This document shows, piece by piece, positions 43,273-52,721 of a stretch of 64,000 nt of DNA. This stretch comes from Chlorobaculum parvum NCIB 8327. GTDB lineage: Bacteria > Bacteroidota > Chlorobiia > Chlorobiales > Chlorobiaceae. The translations under genes were made by a program, and so were the position numbers. The stretch's first letter is position 1. Each line of letters begins with the position of its first letter. The stretch covers positions 232,001 to 296,000 of the forward strand of contig NC_011027.1 in assembly GCF_000020505.1 (NCBI RefSeq). The letters run 5' to 3'. Under the pieces are notes generated by a model that was not told where the DNA came from, did no database searches, and saw only the letters and a list, made by a program, of their open reading frames with translations.

Positions 43273-46200
43273 TCAGACTTCGATGCCTTCGAGGCGATCT
43301 TCAAGGTCGGAGTAGATCTCCTGAAGCTTCTCGATGGTGTCGGGATCGGCTGACCACATGCCGCGGCCGCTCGCTTCGAGCATCCTGCCAACAATATTCT
43401 TGAAGGCTTTCGGATTGAGCTTCATGAGCTTGTCGCGCATGGCCGGATCGAAGGCGTAGGTTTCGGCAGCTTCCTTGTACACCCAGTCGTCCACGCCCTT
43501 GGTGACGGCATCCCAGCCGAGCATGTAGGTGAAGCGGTTGCTGATTTCGGTCGCGCCGCTGTGACCCTGAGCCAGCATGCCCTCAAACCATTTCGGGTTG
43601 AGCAGCTTCGTGCGGAACTCCACTTTGAGCGCTTTTTCAGCGTCATCAACCTTGATGTCGGCCGTGTAGGTTTCGACATAGTTCAGCTTGACGCTGTCGC
43701 CTTTCGGATTGCGGCGGCGGGCCGAGAGCTGCAATGCGCCCGACGAGGAGAAGTAGCGGTCGATGTCGGAAATGCCGTACTCCGCCGAGTCAACCTGCTG
43801 CACGACGCGATCCACGGTGCCGAGCAGGTTTTTCAGAATGTCGGACTGCTCGTCGCCGTAGCGGTTGCCGCCGTAAGCGAAACCGGTGCGCTTGACGAAC
43901 ATGTTGTCGAGATCCTCTTCGGACTCCCATGCCGAGTCTTCAACCAGCTCGTCGATCTGCGATCCGTAGGTGCCGGGGGCCTGGGTGAAGAGGCGAGATG
44001 TGGCGCTCTCGAAGTCCTTGCCCTGCGCGATGGCCTCATCGACATGCTTCTTGATGTGGTTCATCTCGGCGGGTTCAATTGCCTTGGCTGCATCTTTGAC
44101 CAGCTTGTCGAGGTGATCGACCAGCACGCCGAAGGTGTCGCGGAAGATCGAGCTGATCTGGATCAGTACGTCGATTCTCGGACGGCCCAGCTTTTCGAGC
44201 GGAATCAAACGGTAGTGGCTGATCTTGTTCTGCGCGTCGTAGGCCGGTTCGGCGCCCATGAGCGCAATGATGACCGCCACGGCTTCACCCTTGCTCTTGA
44301 TGGTATCGAGACCCCAGAGCACCTGGGCGATGGTTTCGGGATACTCGCCGTTATTCTCGTCGCGATGCTTCTGGATGATGGTATCGGCGATTTGCTTGCC
44401 GCGCTTGAAGGCCAGCTCCGACGGAATTCTCCACGGGTCGATGGCGTGGATGTTGCGGCCTGTCGGCAAGACGGACGCGCCGTCGCGTACCAGGTCGCCG
44501 CCGGGGCCGGACGGGAGGTACTCGCCGTTCAGGGCGCGCACAAAGCTCTCCATCTCGTGGCTATTGTCCTGGAGGCCCTGCTTGAGCGCGGCGCCTTCCT
44601 GCAGGGCGGTATTGATCGCGGCGGCCATCTCTTCGTTGGCCTTCGCGCCACCGGTCAGCACACTGAAGACGTTACCGGCATTCGCGTTGCCGAAGATGGT
44701 CTGTTCGATGAAGTCGCGAGTGATGTCGTCAACCTTCTCTCTGACCTTGAGCGCTTTCGGGTCGCCTTTGCGGGCTTTGGTGGCCAGTGCGGCATAGTCG
44801 CCCCAGGTTTCGCTATCACCGATCGCCTGCATGATAACCGAAGGCAGTGAACGCTCGTTGCCGCGAACTTTCAGGTACTCGGAGATCGTGGTGACCTGCG
44901 TCGCGAGTTCCGGCGTTTCACCGAACACGTGCAGCGCGTTGGAGATGAGCTTGGTTTCGAGTTCGAGCAGGTAGATGTACAGGCGGCTGATGTAGTCGCT
45001 GAACGGTTCGCCTTCAAGCCTCGGGCAGTCGTCGGTCAGGTTGAGGTTTTCAGCCTTTTCGATGATGGCCATCTCGGTTTCGACATCGACGATTTTTTCA
45101 AGTCCGCGCTCGCGGTAGTCGTTGAGCATGTCCTTGAAGGTCGGTAGCTCCTTGTACAGACCGGCGCGGGAGAGCGGTGGAATGTTGTGCGAAATCATGG
45201 TCGCGTAACCGCGGCGCTTGGCGATGTTGGCCTCGCTCGGGTTGTTGACCGGATAGATGTAGAAGTGCGGGACTTCGCCAAGCAGTGCGTCCGGCCAGCA
45301 GTCGCCGGTGACGCCAAGCTGAAGGCCGGGCATCCACTCGACCGTTCCGTGCATGCCGACGTGCACAAGGGCGTGCGCGCCGAACTCGCGGCTGATCCAG
45401 CGGTAGAAGGCGATGTACTGGTGGTGCGGCGTGTTCTCCTTGTCGAAGAGCAGGCGCATCGGGTCGCCCTGAATGCCGAGGCGCGGCTGGACGCCAATGA
45501 AGACGTTGCCGAGCGTGAGGCCTCCGAGGAACATCTTGTCCACTCCGACCGGGGCGATTTCGCCGGGGAAGCCGCTCCAGCGAGCCTCGATGCGCTCACG
45601 CTCGCGGTCGGTGGTGATGGAGTTGAAGGTCGCGCGGTCGATGGCGAAGCAGTCTGGCTCGTGAGCCTGGATTTCGTAATCGGTCGCTTTGTCGAGCATG
45701 GCGAGCAGCGCTTCCGGAGATTCAGGCATCTCGCCGACGTTGTAGCCCTCGCTCTGCAGGCGCTGCAACATTTTGTAGATGCTCTTCGGTACGTCGAGCA
45801 GCGCGGCGCTTGCTTTGCGGCCCATACCGGGCGGATAGTCGTAGACCACAAAGGCGACCTTCTTGTCGTGGTTTGCGGTGTGGCGCAGTTCGGAGAATTT
45901 CTTGGCCAGCGTGGAGAGGCGGTCGAGGCGGTCTGGCACGGTGTGCAGGCGGCCATCCTTGATTGCGCCGAGTACGACGGGGCAGACCGCGCCGTCCATC
46001 TCCGGAAGGGCGTAGGTCATGGCCGACTGCAACGGCACGACGCCCTGCGTTTTCCACGAGTTGATGTCCTGAATAAAGAGCGGCTGGGAGACAACGTACG
46101 GCGCGTTGAGCTTGCCGAGAATCTCCTCGCGCGCGGCAGCCGAAGCACCCGGCGTGGTCGCGCCGGCGGGACCGCCGACGAAGCCGAAGCCCATCATGTT

Positions 46201-47076
46201 GATGAGCATGTCGATTTTGGTGTGGGTGAACCACTCGCGCGCCGCGACGTGGCCCTCGACGCCCATCACGAACACCGGCAGGGGATTGAGCCCCTTGGCT
46301 TCGATGGCGCGGATGGTGTTGTCGATATACTCCTTCTCCTGCAAGAGGTGTTTGCGGAAGAAGAGCATGGCGATATTGTTCTGCTCTTTGGAGGCTTTGT
46401 TCTTTTTATGTAACCACTTTTCGTAGTGGTTCAGGTCCTTCATGTAGTCCGGCGCGTCGGGATGGTAGAATCCCATCGTCGGAACCTCCTGCACCTTGTC
46501 AGCTTTGACCGAAACGTCGAAGTATTCGGACATGATGTAATTGAACATCGATGCCAGGTTTTCGGCGGTCGGATGCATCCAGTAGGTATACACCTGCATC
46601 CAGTTTTTGAAGTCCTTGGCCTTCTTCGGGATCAGCGGCAGCATGGTGCGCATGATCTTCAGAAGCTTCATATAGCCGTAGAGGGCGTCCTCGTCACGGC
46701 CTTTGACAAGCATTTTGGCGACTTTTTTGACGATGTCCGGCATGCCGCTGCCGTCTTCGGAAACGACGTAGTTTCCGACTCTGGTCATGTGCATCACTTC
46801 GGGCATCGACTCGTAAGCGAAAATCGTCCTGACCTTCGATTGATCGATCTGTTCCTGGAGCCAGTCAGCCTGATTCTTGAACTGAATCAGGGTGGTGAAA
46901 ATGCAGTCTGCTTCGCGGATGGCCTGGCCTGCCTCCGGGTTTTGGTGTTCAAGATCCTGGTCTGTCCATTGGGTCAGCTCGGCGTTCTGGCCGATCAAAT
47001 CTTTCACTTCTCTCCAGACGCGCTGGTTGCACTGTTCCATTCCGACAACCGCGGCAATTCGGATTTTGTCGCCCAT
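43273..47076 (-). CDS. bchS: Magnesium chelatase large subunit paralogue BchS
   Basis: A 1267-residue CobN/BchH family protein from ATG 47076 (MGDKIRIAAVVGMEQ). A GTG at 47112 would add 12 residues and make it 1279, but neither start has a clear ribosome site. Conserved blocks mirror those of bchH (LVHVGMHGTVEWMPGLQLGV, YPVNNPSEANIAKRRGYATM, GRNIHAIDPWRIPSELAFKR). Green sulfur bacteria carry three large subunits, BchH, BchS and BchT. BchS is thought to favour flux toward bacteriochlorophyll c. The assignment to BchS follows the remembered C. tepidum order (CT1955). It is flanked by terminators on both sides, so it is its own transcription unit. Confidence 0.87.
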   Translation of the reverse strand: MGDKIRIAAVVGMEQCNQRVWREVKDLIGQNAELTQWTDQDLEHQNPEAGQAIREADCIFTTLIQFKNQADWLQEQIDQSKVRTIFAYESMPEVMHMTRVGNYVVSEDGSGMPDIVKKVAKMLVKGRDEDALYGYMKLLKIMRTMLPLIPKKAKDFKNWMQVYTYWMHPTAENLASMFNYIMSEYFDVSVKADKVQEVPTMGFYHPDAPDYMKDLNHYEKWLHKKNKASKEQNNIAMLFFRKHLLQEKEYIDNTIRAIEAKGLNPLPVFVMGVEGHVAAREWFTHTKIDMLINMMGFGFVGGPAGATTPGASAAAREEILGKLNAPYVVSQPLFIQDINSWKTQGVVPLQSAMTYALPEMDGAVCPVVLGAIKDGRLHTVPDRLDRLSTLAKKFSELRHTANHDKKVAFVVYDYPPGMGRKASAALLDVPKSIYKMLQRLQSEGYNVGEMPESPEALLAMLDKATDYEIQAHEPDCFAIDRATFNSITTDRERERIEARWSGFPGEIAPVGVDKMFLGGLTLGNVFIGVQPRLGIQGDPMRLLFDKENTPHHQYIAFYRWISREFGAHALVHVGMHGTVEWMPGLQLGVTGDCWPDALLGEVPHFYIYPVNNPSEANIAKRRGYATMISHNIPPLSRAGLYKELPTFKDMLNDYRERGLEKIVDVETEMAIIEKAENLNLTDDCPRLEGEPFSDYISRLYIYLLELETKLISNALHVFGETPELATQVTTISEYLKVRGNERSLPSVIMQAIGDSETWGDYAALATKARKGDPKALKVREKVDDITRDFIEQTIFGNANAGNVFSVLTGGAKANEEMAAAINTALQEGAALKQGLQDNSHEMESFVRALNGEYLPSGPGGDLVRDGASVLPTGRNIHAIDPWRIPSELAFKRGKQIADTIIQKHRDENNGEYPETIAQVLWGLDTIKSKGEAVAVIIALMGAEPAYDAQNKISHYRLIPLEKLGRPRIDVLIQISSIFRDTFGVLVDHLDKLVKDAAKAIEPAEMNHIKKHVDEAIAQGKDFESATSRLFTQAPGTYGSQIDELVEDSAWESEEDLDNMFVKRTGFAYGGNRYGDEQSDILKNLLGTVDRVVQQVDSAEYGISDIDRYFSSSGALQLSARRRNPKGDSVKLNYVETYTADIKVDDAEKALKVEFRTKLLNPKWFEGMLAQGHSGATEISNRFTYMLGWDAVTKGVDDWVYKEAAETYAFDPAMRDKLMKLNPKAFKNIVGRMLEASGRGMWSADPDTIEKLQEIYSDLEDRLEGIEV

Positions 47077-47207
47077 AGATAACTGTAATGTGCTTGGTTT
47101 GTGAGGCGTCACGGGCGTTTAACCGAGGATAGCTCCATGCTCCGTGGCGCTCTGAGGTTTTTTCAGGACTACGCAATGTAATAAATCCTGCTTTGATTAA
47201 CAGCAGT

Positions 47208-47240
47208 AAAAAAACAAACCCCTCCGTCTGGAGGGGTTTG
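47208..47240. terminator. Terminator after the TonB receptor gene
   Basis: AAACCCCTCC pairs perfectly with GGAGGGGTTT around GTCT. On the minus strand it is followed by TTTTTTT. It isolates bchS, whose promoter must lie between here and 47112. Confidence 0.93.
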
Positions 47241-47276
47241 CGCTAAAGAACTGGCGTGTTTTGCAGAAAGTTTCGC

Positions 47277-49784
47277 TCAGTACGTCAGATCGATGCCGGC
47301 AATGAAGCTGCGGTTCGGTGCGCGGAACCATTCGGCCTCTTCATACTGCGTGTTGTTGATGTTGTTGCAGGCCAGGGTGCCGGTAACATTGTCGCTGAAC
47401 TTGTACTTGATTGCAGCATTGAACACCACGAAATCGCCGGGATAGTTTTCGCCCTCGGGGTTGGTGTACAGGCTTACAGCCTTGTACTTGCCGACATAAC
47501 GACCATTGACGTTCAGGGTCAGCTTGTCGGTGGCTTTCCATGTCACGCTTGCCGAGGCCGTATGCTCGGGTCGGTAGGGCAGCCATTCCGGATCAGGGTT
47601 CTGGTCGAGGGTCACATCCTGACCGGCCACATACGAACGGTTCTTGGCGTTCATGTAGGTATAGCCGGCACTCAGGTTCCAGTCGGCGTTTGGTCTGAAG
47701 TTCAGGCTGGTCTCAATACCCCAGATCCGCGCTTTGGTAATGTTGCGGTACATGAAGGTTTGGCCGGGGTAGATGATCGACTGAATCAGGTCATCATAGT
47801 TATTGATGAATCCGGCCACATCGATCGAGACCTTGTCACTGAACTGCTTGTAGATGCCGGCCTCCCAGGATGTCATGGTCTCCTTGTCCAGATCCGGATT
47901 CGGGATGCCGATGAAGATGCCGCCTTCGCGAACGAAGCGCTCGTACAGTGTCGGTGCACGGAAGCTGCGGCCCCATGAGGCACGCAGTGCCATGTCGTCG
48001 GCCACTCTGTAGTTGAGGGCGACTCTCGGGCTCAGGGCATCGACGCTTTGGTTGTTGAGCGGTACCCAGACTCCCGGGGTTTCTTCAACCACATCCTTGT
48101 TGATGCCGCTCCAGTCATAGCGCAGAGACATCAGGGCGGTCAGCCTGTCGGCAAGCTTCCACTCGTCCTGCAGGAAGGCTGCGAAATTCTTTTCCTGAAT
48201 GTCGTTGAACTTGTTTGTTTCCGGATATTCAACCGCTACCTGAGTCGTTCGGGTGTCGACAATGTTGCCGTCAATGCCGAACAGCAGGCGGTGCGCATCG
48301 CTGGCGCGCCAGTCGAGCTTGACGCCTGCGCCATAACGATAGTCGTCGGTTTCATTGAACTGGCCGGGAACTCTTGGGTACGGAAATGATGGATCTACCG
48401 GATTGCCTGTCGGATAAATCTGGGGAAAATCAGTTCGATTGTATTCAATGCGCGTGGCATTATAGGTGTAGTACAACTTTGTATCGAGCGAGAGATCATC
48501 GCTCAGCAAGTTGACATAGTTCAGCCCTATAAGGCCGTTTTTTCTGGCGATCAGGTCATCAGAGTAAACGTCGTACTCTGGACTGTACACGCCAGGAACA
48601 TACATTGGATTTGTGCTTGTGAATGATCTGTAAACATCGTACGAGCGGTTAGTAATCGGCGTGAATGTAATAGTCGGTGGTGGTGGAAAACCATCGACAT
48701 TGGTGTTAAAGGCCCACTGGTAGGCATAGCCGCCGACCGTCGAGTTGTAGAATGTGCTGAGCTGGATGTACTGCCTTGAATCGATGTTATACCTTGCCTT
48801 GAACTTGAGGTCGTTCATGTAGTTCCAGGCGTTCTGGCGGTAACCGTGGTCATCGCTGTGCGAATAGAGAATGTCGTAGGTCCAGTCGCCGCACTTGTCG
48901 CCGAAGCCGAAATAGGTGTTCCAGAACACAGGGGTAAAGCCATCGCGGTAGACGCTTTCGTCGCCCGATGGTGTTTTGTCGTAAAAGCCAATGCTGGTTC
49001 CGGCCCTGACCTCTTTTTTGCTCGGAAGGTGGCCTGTAACGTTCACCACCCCACCCATCGCACCGGAGCCGTAAAGAGTGGCTGCAGCACCCTTGAGCAC
49101 TTCGACCTTGTCGGCGGCGTTCATGTTGACCGACTGCCAGACGATTTCGCCGCTTTCTGGGTTGTTGATCGGGAAGCCATCATAGAAGGCCGTGACCCTC
49201 GTGCCAATGCCGCCGCCGCTGTAGGCGTTCGAGCCGCGAATCTGCAGGTTTGACGACGAGGTTCCGCCTGCGCGGCTGACCACGACACCAGGGACGTCCT
49301 GAACAACGGCATCAAGTGTCGGATTGGGTTCTTCCTCGATTTTCTCTTTGGTCACCACGTTTGCCGTCACCGGGACGTCAAGACGGTCCTGCTTGTAGAG
49401 TGCGGCGCCCACAACCACTTCGGAGGCCATGATGGTGGTTTGTCCGAGCGAGAAGTTCAGGGTAGCGGTCTGGCCGTCGGAGAGGGTGATGGTCTGGGAG
49501 ATCGGGGCGTAGCCGATGCTGGTGACGGTCACTTTCTGCTGTTTCGAGGCCGGAACGTTCCGCAGCACGAAATTGCCGTCGATGTCCGTGGCAGTCGCGA
49601 TGTTGGTGCCAGCGATCGATACCGCTGCGCCGATGACGCCTTCGCCGTCCGCTTTGTCAGTGACCCGGCCTCTCAGGACGCCGTCTGCCGCATAGGTGGT
49701 CAGCGGAGCTACTGACGAGGCGAAAAGCGTGACCGACATGGCAAGCCGTTTCATGCCTGAACCCTTTACCTTCTCTTTTTTCAT
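47277..49784 (-). CDS. TonB-dependent outer membrane receptor
   Basis: An 835-residue receptor. A signal peptide ends near TYAADG; then comes a carboxypeptidase-regulatory-like domain (about 37-118), the plug (about 140-260: LDAVVQDVPGVVVSRAGGTS, then LYGSGAMGGVVNVTG) and a 22-strand barrel ending in an aromatic residue (AGIDLTY). Such receptors import iron chelates, cobalamin or sugars with TonB-ExbBD energy. The substrate is not stated by the sequence. Position next to bchS and near bchE suggests iron or cobalamin for chlorophyll synthesis, which is inference. I found no cobalamin riboswitch or clear Fur box upstream; the leader has a strong hairpin (49831-49866). Confidence 0.88.
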   Translation of the reverse strand: MKKEKVKGSGMKRLAMSVTLFASSVAPLTTYAADGVLRGRVTDKADGEGVIGAAVSIAGTNIATATDIDGNFVLRNVPASKQQKVTVTSIGYAPISQTITLSDGQTATLNFSLGQTTIMASEVVVGAALYKQDRLDVPVTANVVTKEKIEEEPNPTLDAVVQDVPGVVVSRAGGTSSSNLQIRGSNAYSGGGIGTRVTAFYDGFPINNPESGEIVWQSVNMNAADKVEVLKGAAATLYGSGAMGGVVNVTGHLPSKKEVRAGTSIGFYDKTPSGDESVYRDGFTPVFWNTYFGFGDKCGDWTYDILYSHSDDHGYRQNAWNYMNDLKFKARYNIDSRQYIQLSTFYNSTVGGYAYQWAFNTNVDGFPPPPTITFTPITNRSYDVYRSFTSTNPMYVPGVYSPEYDVYSDDLIARKNGLIGLNYVNLLSDDLSLDTKLYYTYNATRIEYNRTDFPQIYPTGNPVDPSFPYPRVPGQFNETDDYRYGAGVKLDWRASDAHRLLFGIDGNIVDTRTTQVAVEYPETNKFNDIQEKNFAAFLQDEWKLADRLTALMSLRYDWSGINKDVVEETPGVWVPLNNQSVDALSPRVALNYRVADDMALRASWGRSFRAPTLYERFVREGGIFIGIPNPDLDKETMTSWEAGIYKQFSDKVSIDVAGFINNYDDLIQSIIYPGQTFMYRNITKARIWGIETSLNFRPNADWNLSAGYTYMNAKNRSYVAGQDVTLDQNPDPEWLPYRPEHTASASVTWKATDKLTLNVNGRYVGKYKAVSLYTNPEGENYPGDFVVFNAAIKYKFSDNVTGTLACNNINNTQYEEAEWFRAPNRSFIAGIDLTY

Positions 49785-50060
49785 GGTTGTGGGAGTTGGT
49801 TATTGGTGTTGTATGAGCGTTATCGAGCTAATGGGCGATTCACGACAAACGTGTTGAGACGCCCATGAAAAATCCTGTCAACAGAGGCGGTGCGCTGTTG
49901 CATTAATTTCGGATGCTGCTCATCGGCACAGACTCATGGTCATCAGCACGCATAGGGACGCATATATCGATCGGAGGTGGTCATACATTGCATGTGTAAA
50001 TTTATGGTGAAATGCTGCAAACTCCAAAGGATTGTTGCTGTTGCGGGGGGCGTTCTACCA
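49785..50060 (-). promoter_or_regulatory. Leader of the TonB receptor with hairpin
   Basis: This stretch holds the receptor promoter and leader. ATGGGCG (49831-49837) pairs with CGCCCAT (49860-49866), with an inner CACG/CGTG stem, about 50 bases before the start codon. No T tract follows. The B12-box consensus of cobalamin riboswitches is not visible. Confidence 0.45.
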
Positions 50061-50091
50061 TAAAAAAGCCCCGCGATGATAGCGAGGCTTT
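50061..50091. terminator. Terminator after the SPT-like gene
   Basis: AGCCCCGC pairs with GCGAGGCT around GATGATA with one mismatch. On the minus strand the stem is followed by TTTTTT, closing the aminotransferase-like gene that ends at 50120. Confidence 0.85.
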
Positions 50092-50119
50092 GTGTTGAAA
50101 CTGAGCTTTTTCGATGCTT

Positions 50120-51343
50120 TCATATAATGCCGAGTTCGCGTCCGATGGTCGAGAATTCGGTGATGACCTTGTCGAGATGCTCTTTCTCATGGGTTGCCAT
50201 GAAGCTGGTTCTGAGCGCTTCGTGGCCGGGCATGACTCCCGGACGGATAAAGGCGTTGACGTAGACACCCGCATCGAAGAGTCGTCTCCAGAAATAGAGC
50301 GTTTTCATCTGGTCAGCGATCAGTACGGTCACGATAGCCGTCCGCGATGGCATGAGCGTAAAGCCCGCTTTGAGCAGGCCTTGGCGCACATAGTCGGTGT
50401 TGGCGATCAGGCGTTTGGTCAGCTCGGGCTGTTCCCTGATGATCTTGAGTGTAGCCAGAACGGCTGCCACGCTTGCCGGGGTCGGCGAAGCGCTGAAGAT
50501 CAGCGAAGCGGCGTGGTGTTTGATGTAGTTGATCACCGTCTCGTCGCCAACCACGTAGCCGCCGAGCGAGCCGAAGGTTTTGGAGAAGGTGCCCATAATC
50601 AGGTCAACCTCGTCAACCAGACCGAATTCAGACGGAGTTCCGCGTCCGCCCTTGCCGATGACACCCACGGCGTGAGCGTCGTCGATCACGACCCGGGCAT
50701 TGTATTTCTTGGCCAGTGCCACCAGGCCGGGCAGATCGACAATTTCGCCTGAAACCGAGAAGACGCCATCGGAGATGATCATCCTTCCGGCCGAGTCCGG
50801 AATGGTTTTGAGCACGCGCTCAAGGTCGGCCATGTCGTTGTGCTTGTAGCGCACGAGGTTGGCTCCGCCGCCCTGAGCCATGACCGATGCGGCCACGAGG
50901 CTGGCGTGGTTATCACGATCCGACACGATGTACTCGCCGCGCTGCACGATGGTCGGAATGATGCCCTGGCCGGTCTGGTAGCCGGTGCTGAACAAGAGGC
51001 ATCGCTCTTTTTCAAAAAAGTCGGCGAGCTGCTCTTCGAGTTCGACATGGAGATTGACCGTGCCGGTCATGTACCGGGAACCGGAGCAACTGGTGCCGTA
51101 GCGTTTGATGGCGTCGATCGAGGCCTGCTTGACGCTTGGGTCGGAAGTGAGGCCGAGGTAGTTGTTCGAGCCAGCCATGACGAGCTTGCGGCCATCAAAA
51201 GAAACAACCGGGCCATCGGTATCGTCGATGGGGCGGAAGAATGGGTACAGGCCCTGGGCCTTGATTTCGTCGGCGAGGGTGAAATCAACGCACTTCTTGA
51301 ATATATCTTTAGCTTTTTCCACAGGTTGCGGTTTTACGCCCAC
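50120..51343 (-). CDS. Alpha-oxoamine synthase, serine palmitoyltransferase-like
   Basis: A 407-residue PLP enzyme of the alpha-oxoamine synthase family. The PLP lysine is Lys255 in [13 protein letters not shown] and the cofactor aspartate-histidine is in VIDDAHAVG. The N-terminus ([17 protein letters not shown], then [14 protein letters not shown]) resembles bacterial serine palmitoyltransferases more closely than BioF or Kbl, which lack the LYPFFRPI segment. Serine palmitoyltransferase makes 3-ketosphinganine, the first sphingolipid intermediate. An aminoglycosphingolipid has been reported in Chlorobium, which would fit. The divergent neighbour is an NAD-dependent epimerase family protein. 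8-amino-7-oxononanoate synthase (BioF) is the main alternative. Confidence 0.7.
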   Translation of the reverse strand: MGVKPQPVEKAKDIFKKCVDFTLADEIKAQGLYPFFRPIDDTDGPVVSFDGRKLVMAGSNNYLGLTSDPSVKQASIDAIKRYGTSCSGSRYMTGTVNLHVELEEQLADFFEKERCLLFSTGYQTGQGIIPTIVQRGEYIVSDRDNHASLVAASVMAQGGGANLVRYKHNDMADLERVLKTIPDSAGRMIISDGVFSVSGEIVDLPGLVALAKKYNARVVIDDAHAVGVIGKGGRGTPSEFGLVDEVDLIMGTFSKTFGSLGGYVVGDETVINYIKHHAASLIFSASPTPASVAAVLATLKIIREQPELTKRLIANTDYVRQGLLKAGFTLMPSRTAIVTVLIADQMKTLYFWRRLFDAGVYVNAFIRPGVMPGHEALRTSFMATHEKEHLDKVITEFSTIGRELGII

Positions 51344-51566
51344 GTTGTCGCCGAGCGCTTGAAATTGATGAAAGCTGGTTTCCGCAAAGTCGTATTCGGC
51401 CAGGCCGTTCGGGGAGTGCGGATTCTGCTATGAAACAGAAATGTATTAAAATTTTCATTTTTCCGGTAAAGCGCCCTATGTTTTTTCTTTGGCTAAAGAA
51501 CCCGTCCGTTTGCTGGCCGCATTGGGGCGGGGAGCTGGTAACGATTGTAAACAGCCTTTGGAAAGT
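51344..51566. promoter_or_regulatory. Divergent promoter region
   Basis: A 223-base gap between the SPT-like gene and the epimerase-like gene, with an AT-rich core around 51435-51490. Both genes must be read from here. No regulator site is identified. Confidence 0.45.
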
Positions 51567-52568
51567 ATGGATGAAATGATTCTGGTTACAGGCTCGACCG
51601 GGTTTATCGGATCGAGGATGGTTGACAGGCTTGTCGGCGAAGGGTGCCGTGTCCGGGTGCTGCTTCGGCCCGAAAGCGCATCCTTTTCAGCCGCCTCTGG
51701 CCGGAACGGCGTCGAGACGGTTCGAGCCGCTTACGATGATGCCGAAGCACTCGGCAGGGCGGTGTCGGGCGTCGATTCGATCATCCATCTGGCCGGGCTG
51801 ACCAAGGCGGCTGATGAAGCGGGCTTTATCTCGGGCAACGTGATGCCGGTGGAAAACCTGCTCGGTGCGGTGCAACGGCACAATCCGGGGCTCAGGCGTT
51901 TTCTGCTTGTCTCCTCGCTTGCTGCTGCGGGGCCTGCCCAGTCGCCATCGCCCGGCGTCAGGGAGTCTGATAGTCCTGCTCCTGTCAGCGCGTATGGACG
52001 AAGCAAGCTGCTCGGCGAAGAAGCTGCTCTGCGCCACGCCGGAGCGGTGCCGCTTACCATCGTTCGTCCTCCGGCGGTTTACGGGCCGGGAGATCGCGAC
52101 ATTCTGGAAGTATTTGCCATGATGAAGAAGGGGTATCTGCTCTCGGCGGGTTCCGGAGTGCGACAGCGTTTCAGCATGATTCATGTCGATGATCTGGTTG
52201 AGGGAATGTTGCGTGCGCTCCGTTCAGAGGCCGGCGCTGGCAGCACCTATTTCATCACCTCGCCGCGTGGATACGCCTGGAGTGAAGTGATCGAGGCCGC
52301 ACGGCCGGTGCTCGGTTTCGGGAAACTCGTGCGCATCAATCTGCCCAAGCCGCTGGTGTTCGGCCTCGGCTCGGTGCTTGAAGCCTTCGCGAAGTTGAGT
52401 GGTCGTCCGGCACTGATTAACCGCGACAAAGCCGCCGAGCTGGTGCAGGATTACTGGGTTTGCAGTTCCGAAAAAGCCGAAAAGGAGTTGGGGTTTGTTG
52501 CGCCCACGTCGTTGGCCGAGGGCGTGGCTGAAACGCTACAGTGGTATCAGCGAAAAGGGTGGCTATGA
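51567..52568 (+). CDS. NAD-dependent epimerase/3-beta-HSD family protein
   Basis: A 333-residue short-chain dehydrogenase of the extended class. The Rossmann motif is ILVTGSTGFIGSRM (residues 5-18), the catalytic Ser/Tyr/Lys set is in LLVSSLAAAG and SAYGRSKLLGE, and IVRPPAVYGPGD follows. The C-terminus is membrane-tolerant but has no clear helix. Relatives include 3-beta-hydroxysteroid dehydrogenases, dihydroflavonol reductases, and the CerR ceramide reductase of Caulobacter sphingolipid synthesis. Because it diverges from an SPT-like gene, a ketosphingoid or keto-ceramide reductase role is possible. The frame is open from 51489, but ATG 51567 (GGAAAG upstream) begins just before the first strand. 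Confidence 0.78.
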   Translation: MDEMILVTGSTGFIGSRMVDRLVGEGCRVRVLLRPESASFSAASGRNGVETVRAAYDDAEALGRAVSGVDSIIHLAGLTKAADEAGFISGNVMPVENLLGAVQRHNPGLRRFLLVSSLAAAGPAQSPSPGVRESDSPAPVSAYGRSKLLGEEAALRHAGAVPLTIVRPPAVYGPGDRDILEVFAMMKKGYLLSAGSGVRQRFSMIHVDDLVEGMLRALRSEAGAGSTYFITSPRGYAWSEVIEAARPVLGFGKLVRINLPKPLVFGLGSVLEAFAKLSGRPALINRDKAAELVQDYWVCSSEKAEKELGFVAPTSLAEGVAETLQWYQRKGWL

Positions 52569-52589
52569 AGGGTGAGAGCTGGCATGGTT

Positions 52590-52695
52590 CACCCCGGCTT
52601 GAAAGCCGGAGCAATTGAAGAAAATAGAGGAGGTTGAATGTCCGTCGGGCTAAAGCCCTCCTGAATGCGGGATTGTACTCCCGCGCATTTTGTCC
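52590..52695. repeat. Cluster of three palindromic hairpins
   Basis: Three GC-rich palindromes lie between the epimerase and holA genes: CCGGCTTGAAAGCCGG (about 52594-52609), a GGGCT-AAAGCCC unit (about 52647-52658) and GCGGGATTGTACTCCCGC (about 52667-52684). The genes converge here, so they may act as terminators. The shape and conserved AAAGCC loops also suggest a dispersed extragenic palindrome family. Confidence 0.55.
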
Positions 52696-52721
52696 ACCAA
52701 GTCCGCTGCCGAACTTCCCCC

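Noticed and set aside
47113-50060. Cobalamin riboswitch upstream of the TonB receptor or bchS
   Set aside because: I searched both strands by eye for the B12-box consensus and its partner stems and did not find them; only simple hairpins are present.
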